A stretch of 64,000 bases of DNA, taken from Pelodera strongyloides (taxonomy: Eukaryota > Nematoda > Chromadorea > Rhabditida > Rhabditidae). The stretch covers positions 124,001 to 188,000 of the forward strand of contig JAANDG010000170.1 in assembly GCA_036852015.1 (NCBI GenBank), written 5' to 3'. The position numbers and the translations under genes were made by a program. The notes beneath the pieces were generated by a model. That model worked only from the letters and a program-made list of their open reading frames with translations. It was not told where the DNA came from and did no database searches. Below, in pieces: positions 54,353 through 64,000 of the stretch (its first letter is position 1; each line of letters opens with the position of its first letter).

Positions 54353-57101
54353 CTAACCGAAGGGAGGGATGTTCATCGAAGTGTTCGCAAATGGAGAAGC
54401 AGCAGCAAATGCAGCCGCAGTATCGGGAGAAGCGAACGCAGGAGATGGCATAGAGGGAAACACTGAAAATGTACTTGTAAGAAATATGGAGAATGTAGGG
54501 TATGTAATTTAAGGTAAATGAAAGAAACGTCCATCCATGAAAGAAAATGTGTTCCGCCGTTTGGTTAAGTTACATCCAGGGATGGATCTTCTTTATATGC
54601 GAAGTTTCATACAAACAAAACCTAGTTATGTAACTCATAGGATCGATGAGTAATTTAGCTTACGGTTTGTTCCGAAGTTTGCGAATAGCGGTTGTCCCGA
54701 TGCGGGCGGCTGATTAATTGTTTGAGAGCATCCGTAGAACATGGGAGTTTGGGAAGTTGGCTGACAAATGAATATACTGTTAATAGCCTACACATAAAGA
54801 ATCATACGAATATTTGATGTCAGCAGGCACTATGAAGTATGAAGCACATGCAGAAACCTCCATACGCACAGGAATAATTACCTGGCATTGTCCAAATGTG
54901 TTCGTGGCTTGCGGCAGAAGTGGCTTTATTAAACTTCCCTGACTATGAGACCCATGCAGGGATTGTGGTGCCTATAACAACCATAGATATAAATAATATC
55001 AAGAGAAACCCTATACATATTTCAAAAAAGGATTTTTGAAGTTGCAAGAAAATACCGACCACTTGGCTGGGCGCAGATGCAAAGAGTGACATAATGTCCT
55101 GGTTCGTTCTCTTTGTGTTCGTTTCAACCGCCGGCTGACTATTGAAAGAAAGACCGAGTAGATCGTCCGATAATCCACTCACACTTCCTTCCTGAACATA
55201 TCACAGTTGATAGTTTTATTGTGAGTACAACTTAGTATTATGCTGAATGATGTTCGTAAATCTTCTGCGGAGAACAGAAGGATGGGTCTCCACGTTTAAA
55301 TAAAAAAGATCACTATAAATATAACCTCGAAACCAGGTTAATTCAGGAAAGAAGCCCTTTTCTTCGCTTACATTCTGGTTTTCCTCTTTGTTGGGGGATA
55401 GGTGACTTGCCAAGTTCGGCGATGATGCAGCCAACGGAGGAGGTGCAGACTGTAGAGGACCAAACATATCATCCGCATCGGCACATTGGTTGGACGCATT
55501 CTTAAGTATTAAGAACCATTTATAAATTTTTAAAACAATTGTTAAACCAAGAACACTATGTAACTCTTAAATAAAAACGATAATTTAATATTTCGTGCAC
55601 ATTTTTGTGTATAAGGTACAATTCCTCCATCACAGCAGGGATCACAAATGTGCGTTGCACTAGAAACTACCGCTAGTTAACGTCATTAAAAGCCGCAAGT
55701 CTTACCAGATTATCTCCAGAGGAAAAGTCTAGAAGTTCTCCGGTAGTTTGCGGTTCAGGATTCTGAGCGGACACAGTGGGCACATGCCTTACCACATGAG
55801 CGCCATTTCCATGCGGTGACTTTTCTAAACAAGTGTATTGTAGTACATAAATAGTATACTTACGTGGACAACAGTTCTGGTACAAGTTCTGGTTTTTTTA
55901 TATTGATGACAATATTCCAAAACATCTTGAAAAGAAAGTGCACTCAAGCAACTGACGTGGCGTATGTTTCGTGGAGGCTTTTGTTGCAGCTTGACCAGGT
56001 GAAGCAGCGGATGTCACATTCGTTCTTTTTGATCCAATCGGTGGCAATTCGGAAGGGTCAATCACAGGAGGCTTCCACTCGCGGGCACCGTACCTAAAAA
56101 TAGACTTCACATAAGTAATTGCGGAACACGAAAAAACATAGCGTAGACTCGAGCGACTTCCGTGACGAATTTGGGATTTCTAGGACGAAATGTTTATGAA
56201 ACGTTGCGTATGATTCGTTTACTACAAGAAGCAACAACATTTGTGAGAAGTACGACCAACAATAGGCGAAATGAGAGAAATTGAAATAGCAAACCTTTTT
56301 TGTTCATACTTTGCCCGAATGAAAGCTTCCAATGCTTGATCAGAGGTTGGTCGGCGAAAGGCCTCCGGAAGTTCATTTTCGTAGGCATATTTGGCCTAAA
56401 AATGTTAGAAATATACTAAATGCGCCGCAATTGAAACCCTCGGATAAGTATGCCCGACATCCCCTCACCTACCTTCCCATTTCCAATCACTCGCATTGAC
56501 TGAACCTGGTCCTTTGTCCATGTATCTAGTGTAACCGACTTCACCTAAACAGAATAATTCTTATGACTCTCTAAACATTAGTTGGATAGCACGCACTTTG
56601 CACTTAATATTTACGCATATGTTCTACCTTTGAAATATGTGTTCCCAAATTACGATGTATTCCAGCGCAGCGGATACAAATGAACACTCCAAGGTTCCAA
56701 CTGGCCCATCGGGGTTGCTTCGCCTCGCAATCGGCACAGAATTTATTCTCCTCAACCCGAAGGAGTCCGACAAGGAGACCTTAAATTACCAGAATTACTA
56801 TAAAAAAATTTTCTAAACGAAAAGGATTTTCAGTTATTTGCGCATGAAACAGAATGCTTGACGTACTAAACTATTTGCATTCATCTGGAAGGAAACTTAC
56901 GATTGGGATAATAAAAAGGTGCAGGCGTGATAAGGGAATGAGCACAGTTAATTACAGTTCAGGACCATACAGGAGGCACCTTGTAAATGTAAAACCCAAT
57001 ACAGGGGACACCTTGTAAATTTGATGTTAAACACAAGTACCTTGAAGCCACTCTTGTTCTTGTTGTTTCTTGTCGAATTTCATTACCCCTTTTGAGGTCA
57101 T
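54353..57101 (-). CDS. SMAP-type Arf GTPase-activating protein (399 aa, 11 exons)
   Basis: Stimulates GTP hydrolysis on Arf GTPases during clathrin-dependent traffic. Exons 5' to 3': 57101-57041, 56779-56628, 56544-56473, 56395-56295, 56093-55957, 55824-55706, 55500-55372, 55191-55060, 54971-54882, 54760-54664, 54462-54353; total 1,200 bases, in frame. The ArfGAP zinc finger is complete: [16 protein letters not shown]...FICIRC gives C35, C38, C55, C58, and the arginine finger is R63 in [19 protein letters not shown] closes the domain. The C-terminal half is low-complexity (Pro, Ser, Gln, Ala) with LLDFSS and DDLLGL stretches, which resemble clathrin- or adaptor-binding motifs, and ends SMNIPPFG. 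The domain arrangement and length fit SMAP1/2 better than ARFGAP1. The donor of exon 5 (CCAC|GTCAGT) is the least certain junction. Confidence 0.92.
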
Positions 57102-57103
57102 GC

Positions 57104-57106
57104 CTG
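57104..57106 (-). promoter_or_regulatory. Splice acceptor 2 bases before the ArfGAP start, likely trans-splice site
   Basis: The minus strand reads CCATTTCAG, then GC, then ATG. This is a strong nematode acceptor immediately before the start codon, as expected for spliced-leader addition. Confidence 0.5.
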
Positions 57107-60100
57107 AAATGGATAAACTAACGAAAAGTAAAGGAGCTTAACGCATGTGTTTTACAACAAAAGTTACGTACGTATACAAAATTTTAAGTTAAACTGCTTT
57201 ATTGCAACGAAAAAGGACCACAGAGAAAGTTTCACGAGTAGTGACAAAAAAAGAAGCAAGATAAGTTCAGAAAAAGGAAAGCGAAAGGGAAAATGCTACA
57301 CCGTCGGGTTAAAACAGCTATTTCGCGCAAGACATTTAAATAACACTAGCTATTCAACGTTAGATGTGGTTTTCGCTAGCGCTACAATAAATTTCGAAAT
57401 GTTGGTCCTGAACGAGATTTTAGCTCTTTTGTTTTCAGCACCATGGACCCTCCCTAAAGCTTTCATGCTTTCGTGGGTGATATCGACCCGACACAAATCA
57501 CCTTGGTAACGGCCTAGCTGACGTTACGAGTACGGTAACTACTCAGCCAATTAACAACACAGAGACTAACACTGATTGCTTACTTATGTTTGAGTAGATC
57601 ACTGTAGTTTACATCCAATACGGCCTATTTTCAAGATTAGCTAATAAATTGCCGATAATCATAGATTCTTGCAATTGTGTTGCAGAAGTTTGGGTGGATG
57701 CACAAAAGCCATTTTGCGATAATTGCTGAATTTTAAAGTGGCACGGGAGATTTTTCACTCAAAATAACAAGATTATTATGGTGACACTGTTCTTAAAGGG
57801 TCGTTAATGTGAATCAATAACCATGGCAAGCTTTTCCATAAAAGGTCATAGCGCGGAGCTTCACACATTGTTTGCTCACTTAAGTATACAGTATGCAAGC
57901 GGTCGTGGCGAGACCCAATTTCATTCAAAGGGCCACCAAACATTCAAAGAATCTATCTACATATATTCAAATTGTTCTGCTTTGATTCTTGTGTAAGATT
58001 CTAACATTCTAACACTCATAAAGAGTAGTGTGCGACATACAGTCGAAAGCGACAGTTGCGGAAAACGGAATACATAAACATTTGAAGGATCGCTCGAATT
58101 GTTGCCTACATTGTATCTTGATGGGCTTATGTGGCCGTTTGGTGAGACTTGGGTAATTCAACCCAAAAAGCAATTTTACATTTCACTTCTATTTCAGAAT
58201 TTCGAAAACAAGTGCACATTTCCTTCAGCAGAAAAGTAATAATGCAACTGGCATTTAATGCTGAAGTGAAGAGGTGATTTTTCTCTTCAGGATATTGGAG
58301 GCAAATCTCGGAGGTAACGTTGCGCTATGCAACACTGATTGTAAATGCTGACTGTCGTCATTTTACTTATTTATAATATTCTTTCTCTTAATAAAATAAT
58401 ACTTTGAAAACCAATAGTTTAAACTTAACTTATATCTGTTTAGAAATGCACTGATCTCTCCCATAAGACTTTATATTCCCTACTATTAAAAAAAGCATAA
58501 TAATTTTATACATGGTAGTTGAATACCTAGTGATAAATTGTGACAAAATAAGACACGTTCTCTTGCAATTAGTCAACTTGATTTAAGATGCATCATCTTG
58601 AGGCACGAGTTGAAAGGCATATAATTCAACGTGTTTGTAGACTAATGGTAAGTTTGCGTGGATACGAATCATTGCACTATGTAATGGTCACTAATGGTCA
58701 AACTTAATTGTTAACCTAAAAAGATCTATATAATCCGAAACGACGTAATAGAAATATAAAAGAACCTTGTGGACAAAACCTCAAAATACGTAAAGAGTTC
58801 TTCGCTCAAATTTCTAAAGTACAGTATGAAGAAATGCGAGTTAACCAGGAATATTTGTTCTTATTCGAGTTTGATAGGCACCCTTTTAGTTTTTCGTTGT
58901 TTCACTATTGTTCACAAAAGCACCTAGCCCTTTTGTTTTGACGTTTTGACAAGAATACTGTAAATTGGGTGCGCAATGATAATAATAGATGGTAGTCGTG
59001 GGCCAGTCGATCAGCTGATCGTCTTTTCGAACAGCTGATCGCCGGAGCATAGTGGAACTGGTCCCATATATACCCTATTCAAGCCTGTTTCTGGTAAGTT
59101 GACAGTAGGTGGTTCGGCGGCCGCAAATCCTTTTGTGGGGTGGTCCTAACACCGAGACCATATTGTGGAAAAGACCAAACGGGTGTTTCCTGCATATACT
59201 CCCGGCCGAGCAGGCCACTCTAAAGTATCTAATACACCTCCTTATGAAAATCGTTTTTTTCCTAAAAACAAATATGTGGAGGAAAATTTGTATCTCTACT
59301 ATGTACATGTCAAATGTTATTTAAACAAAATTTATGTTTGACCGTCCGTCGTTCAAGAGTAATTAACCGTTTTATTTATTAATAATATATTGAAACTCCT
59401 TTCACTTCCGCGATCCACCTTCGACAAACAAACATATTTAGGATCATTTTTAGTTCACAGGAAACGTCTCCCGCCAATGCACTCGATGTTCCTTCCTCCG
59501 GTGTTTATTTTCTGTTTCTTATAGGAAAAAGTGACATTTAGAACGGTCACGTCAAGAACCATATCCGTTCCAGTCCGGATACTCCACTTTCCATGAAACG
59601 TTTATTTATCCTTATCCGTAATATCTAGCTTCCAAGGAGGTACCACTGTCATTTTGCGTCATTGAATCACTTGTATGATAAGATAGCAAGTTAGAAGTAT
59701 AAGTAAAATATTGAAAATACCCGCGTTGCAGAAAACATAATGTCCACAGTGCACACTAGTACACAATTATAACAACAGTACTGGTTACTGACTGTGGTAG
59801 ATCATTTTGACGTGGCGTATTTTTTATAGAATGGTTTATTTGCAATCTGAGAAACATTATTATAATCTTCATATTATGCATCTAAGTAATCAATGGATAC
59901 TTTTTCTTGAGCGATGTTCACATAACTTCTTACCTTATAGAAAGCTGTTTAGAACACTATCACCCCCCCCCCCTTTATGTATCTTATAAGTGCCATCGTG
60001 CACTGCGTATGCAAATCGTTTCAATTCTAAAAACTCCCATAAGGATACCACATTTCATAGTTATATGGCACTTCTTTCAGCGTCTTCGTAATGGTAGTTA

Positions 60101-63100
60101 TTCCCATTGAACGCTGAATCATATGCAATACAGTCCAATATATATTAATACAAACAGTGCATCCAGAGCTTTTGTCGATAAGAATCAACTCTAAAACTAA
60201 CTTGTTGTTCTCCTAATTTTTTATTGTTTGTTTGTTCGTAAAGAACAGCCAAGTAACTAGGTAAACAAACAGTATTAAATGTATAAAAACACCGTACTGT
60301 TAAAATAAATAATATCAGCTTTGGTGCTACATATTTTCAGTTGATTTGTTTTCTGTTCGTTTTAAATTTTATCAACGTATTTTTATGTCAAAAATGGGAT
60401 AATGTATTGTCTAATCAGGTAGCAATAATTATGATAATAAACATGTTACATTTTCTGGCAAGTTCCCAAGTATTGGTCACTTTGCGCATGAAGTACATAG
60501 TATGTGAGAATCCACTCATGTAAACCTAGTTGAGTGTTCCAGAACAAACAATGATGTGCATACTGCGTCATCACGCTATTTTTCGACTTTTGGAAACAGT
60601 CCAATGCGTTCCCGAAAAATTCTACACCTTTTTACTTGGAACGCATGTTTAGCTAATTATGTTGGAGATATTCTTTGCACGTAATGAAACATCCCCAAAT
60701 CGGCAATGTGCTTTATTCCAAGTAACTATGGATTGAACCATATTCGCGAAAAGTTCCTATTGTATGAGACGCCATTGAGCTGTCCCAAGATATTCATTCA
60801 ACCAATGGAGGGCGTCACGATATTACTCAGTGTGCACACATAATAACAGTCACATGGATGTGTTATCTTTCATGTAAACCAATTGAAAAGCTAGAAATAT
60901 ACGAACTACTGACTCCCTTGCGGAAAGCTTAGGCCGTTGTCTATTCGGTGCTTACCTTAAATGCTGACCAAGTATTAAATTCAGCAAATTAAATCGATGG
61001 ATTAACTTGCTTACAACCTCATTGTTAGCTCTTATCACGATAGATACTAACTATTCGGAAACATGAACATGATCTCAAGTGCGAGAATAATTGTGAGGAA
61101 ACAAAAAGGCCGTTCGGAATAGTGCATTACTAGTTCACTCGTGCGCGCTCGCAATTAAATTCTATCTCAATGCTATTCTTGCCCTTTGAGCCTGGAATGA
61201 ACTTGCCCGAGCCTCTCAATATGGTTAAAACTCTAGATGTTTTACGAACTATGACGTGAATTCCCTTTCTTTTAGATTAACTTGTGTCTTGTTCCTTCAG
61301 AGAAACGGAAGCTGTCTCCCAATACCTTATCACCTAAACGATATGTCAACCTACTGTCATTCTTTTTTTCTGGAAAGAGCTCCTCCCATAGCTTGGCACG
61401 CGTCTAAACAAGTCATATTTCTTCTTAGCTCGGACACTTAACCGAATCTGCTATTTTGTCACTCAAGTAAACAATTCAATTCAAATTTTTAAGCTTTTTC
61501 GTAACTACGCGTGCCAAGAAGTTGAGTTTCCAGTAGCGAACATGGTAGGGCTTCGCTATTCAGTATTACAGCTGATTACTACCACATCATAGATGGCAAG
61601 CCATATCTTACTTTCCTAGAACATTCCCAGTTATTGTCTAAAAACAGAGTATGTGCCAATCCGGACTCTCCACGAAAAGAAACTGAATATGGAAACGCAA
61701 GGCCTAATGGGGGAAGTGTTTGTTTTTGCCTGTGCGCGTGTGTTAACTAGATATATCTACCGTTACACCTGTTGTTTGTCCTTGCTCACACGGTTTCACT
61801 TGTTTCTCAATGATCTCAGTACCCCAGCTCTTACCTCACTATTCTTGTGTGACAGTTTTCAGTGAATACCCTATTGAATTATTCCGCTTTAACACTAAAA
61901 ACAAATTTTTTTTGCTAATTATTACATGAAACTCAAAAGAAATTATTTTATTACCCAAAACTTCAAAACTTTTTGTTCTTGTGATCATCTTAAGCTTGCT
62001 ATCGGTGCAGTTGTGTTTTCGCTGTTCAAGGCCATGTGGGATGAAAAGATGCTAATGCTTATACTCCTAATAACACATAACATATTGAGAGGTGCACTCA
62101 GTTTCTCACCTTTTTTCTTCTTTGATTATACTATTCACACTCCTCTCTGGCGACCTTCACCCACTTGAACTACTTGGCAAATTCAATAAAAATTATCTAC
62201 TTTTCGCTAATACTCGAATAATTTACCTGCGAGAAGGGTCACCTTTTATTAGTCCAAGAATACAGCACTGTCCGCAAGCGTTTTTTTTATTGCCATTAGT
62301 TTGTATAGCTGGCTTGTCCATGTAGAGTGTTTATATATTGATCCAATGAACAGAAATACTACATTAGAATACTACAATATTAAATGTTGAAATTTTTTCT
62401 CTTTTTTTTGAAAGGAACGGTCAGATTGCTAACTTATATTTGTATTTTTCCACTTTATTTTTGTTACTTGCAATGCAGGCTAGCGAGAATTAAGTAGTTT
62501 GCATGTAAATAGTCTTCATTTCCCTTTATCGAGACCAAATTAGCATGCTATGTACATAAGCCAAGACAAAACAAGCGCGGGGTTACAACGCGATTGTCGA
62601 TAAGGCGAAATGACCGTTTCTTATTCCTTATTCTGATTTGATTAACTATGCATCTCAGTAAGTGGAAGAGATGTGCTAAGCGATTTTTTAACGTGAGTTT
62701 ATATTCTTAGGCTATTCACTTTTTCATATGTATTTGACTTGTGCGAACGAAGATTTGCAGTCCTGCCTGTGGCTGCAAGCGCGCGTATTTTGCGTTGTGT
62801 GTCATTCTTATTTATTAGCCTTAAAGGCTCAGGCCCACATAAAAATGTTTTCACCGATCCTTCTGTGATGAAACTCCCGGTTTACTCAAACGTTGCTGCG
62901 AAAAACGTTTGCCTATTGTGCAAATTTGGTTAAGTTATTAGCGCAAGAAGGTCTACAAATACCGTAGTCAACACTTAAAATAGCCAAAAACGGGTTTCTG
63001 GACGTTAAATAGATTGAAAACCAAAAAGGATATGTAAATATTGACTAAATCAATATCAATAAGCATTTTGATATGCTCTGTATGTTCGGCTCGTCAGAAG

Positions 63101-63280
63101 CGCCTTTTGAAGCTTCATTTCTAAGGATCTGCTTTTGCTAATAACTTTTTTTACATTTTATCCAAAGCGGTTTTCGTAGTCATGTTTGAGTAATCCGGGA
63201 GTTTTCTCACAGAGAATTTCGGTAAAACTTTTTTATGTAAGCATGAGCCTTTAAGGAGGTTTCATTGCCGTTTTGTATAG
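57107..63280. other. 6.2-kb gene-poor region
   Basis: No complete gene found. It contains a minus-strand exon-like segment at 59455-59601, an unrecognised open frame at 57350-57523 (minus) and a run of C near 59964. The remainder is AT-rich sequence without visible features. Confidence 0.55.
59371..59601 (-). CDS. Possible 3'-terminal exon of an unrecognised gene
   Basis: A minus-strand frame open from 59601 to a TGA at 59455-59457 encodes an exon-like peptide starting TFHGKWSIRTGTDMVLDVTV and ending GGRNIECIGGRRFL. AATAAA occurs twice 75-85 bases further on (59371-59380), as expected for a last exon. Upstream the same frame continues after one stop to an ATG (MTVVPPWKLDITDKDK), so this may be two exons or a decaying gene. 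No acceptor is obvious and no family is recognised. Confidence 0.25.
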
Positions 63281-63948
63281 ATGTTGCTGTGTTCCCCATC
63301 TGCGTCATCTGTTTCTACACTGAATGTGAACGAAAGTGATGTCCGCCATCTTTCCACAATAAACGACCTCTTCTACGCAGTCAGAGCTGCTAGAGTTGAC
63401 CTGGTTAGTTAGAGTTTATCTAATGACCCGTCGGATTATTGTTTGTTTTTGAACGACTGGCGTCAAAACCAATACCGTAGCATATTAACTGTTTAGGTAT
63501 AACAATCAATCTTGAGGAAACAGTTTAGCACGCAGCTAGTTAACTTAAGTAACTTTCCGAAGTTAAGGTCGAACATCTACTACACAATAAGCGTCTTTCC
63601 ACGAGAGCGCATATCCAACGTACATCCATTTTGTCCCTTGCGGTAACCAGGAATTCGCAAGACATTGTCAAACTCTTGCTTTTAAAAGGTAACACTCACA
63701 TCGATTGAATGCGTAAATATCGCTCAATTAGTTATAACTATACATTTTGAGATAGCAACAGTTTTTTTCCAATGTATCTATAATATATTACAGGTGCTGA
63801 TGTTAACCAAATGTGTGAACACTTGCCCGGGACATTGGAAACTCCACTTTTCACTGCCGCGAAGCTTGGACACACTCAAATAGTCGTCGACTTGCTGGCA
63901 AGTTGCTATTCCCGTTTCTCACTCTCACCTTTGCTTCCAATGTGGTGA
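63281..63948 (+). CDS. Ankyrin-repeat protein, 5' end (continues or ends near the window edge)
   Basis: Exon 1 63281-63403 (MLLCSPSASSV... LFYAVRAARVDL), exon 2 63568-63688 (VEHLLHNKRL... DIVKLLLLKG) and exon 3 from 63794 (ADVNQMCE... TPLFTAAKLGHTQIVVDLLA) join in frame. The spliced protein shows at least three consecutive ankyrin helices, with the TPLFTAAKLGHTQIV consensus and a preceding GADVN turn. The first ATG directly follows a TTTTGTATAG acceptor, so it may be a trans-spliced start or an internal exon. In exon 3 the frame runs to a TGA at 63946-63948, but an earlier donor is likely and the gene probably goes on beyond the window. The wider family cannot be named from so little. Confidence 0.75.
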
Positions 63949-64000
63949 CTAGAAACCCTAATGCGTGACCGTATCACAGAATCAGACAAATTGAGATATC

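Noticed and set aside
57147..57509. 120-codon plus-strand frame
   Set aside because: No recognisable domain or splice sites; it overlaps an opposite-strand frame of equal plausibility.

Overview
The window is eukaryotic and almost certainly from a nematode. It holds a complete nematode cuticle collagen gene, a Patched-related (PTR) gene, a secreted EB-module protein, many short introns with TTTCAG-type acceptors, and AT-rich spacers. The species cannot be fixed from the sequence. No bacterial genes and no CRISPR array were seen. All gene models were spliced by hand; each named host model, except the partial ankyrin gene, closes in frame from start to stop.

Layout. 1-2700: right part of a Maverick/Polinton self-synthesising transposon (protein-primed type B DNA polymerase cut by the window edge, adenovirus-type cysteine protease, small inverted-repeat element). 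2891-4679: cuticle collagen (minus). 6047-10340: SLC13 sodium-coupled anion/dicarboxylate transporter, 14 exons (minus), with a palindromic MITE in one intron. 14439-20201: PTR membrane protein, 20 exons (minus), with one likely GC-AG intron. 20210-27338: gene-poor, with repeats and doubtful exon-like scraps. 27339-29153: secreted Ser/Thr-rich mucin-like protein (minus). 33436-37966: LARGE-type bifunctional glycosyltransferase, 16 exons (plus). 38261-39514: secreted EB-module protein (plus) with a tRNA-Pro(AGG) gene in its third intron. 39319-42067: two almost identical 1,340-bp copies covering the facing 3' ends of the EB gene and the next gene. 41764-46647: long-chain acyl-CoA synthetase, 20 exons (minus). 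46648-54352: gene-poor, with a TA microsatellite and a second MITE copy. 54353-57106: SMAP-type ArfGAP, 11 exons (minus). 57107-63280: gene-poor, one orphan exon-like segment. 63281 to the right edge: start of an ankyrin-repeat gene (plus).

The host genes do not form one pathway. They are ordinary metazoan functions (cuticle, transport, glycosylation, lipid activation, membrane traffic) with separate control. The genuinely accessory material is the Maverick remnant, the TTAA-flanked MITE families and the fresh tandem duplication between two convergent genes.
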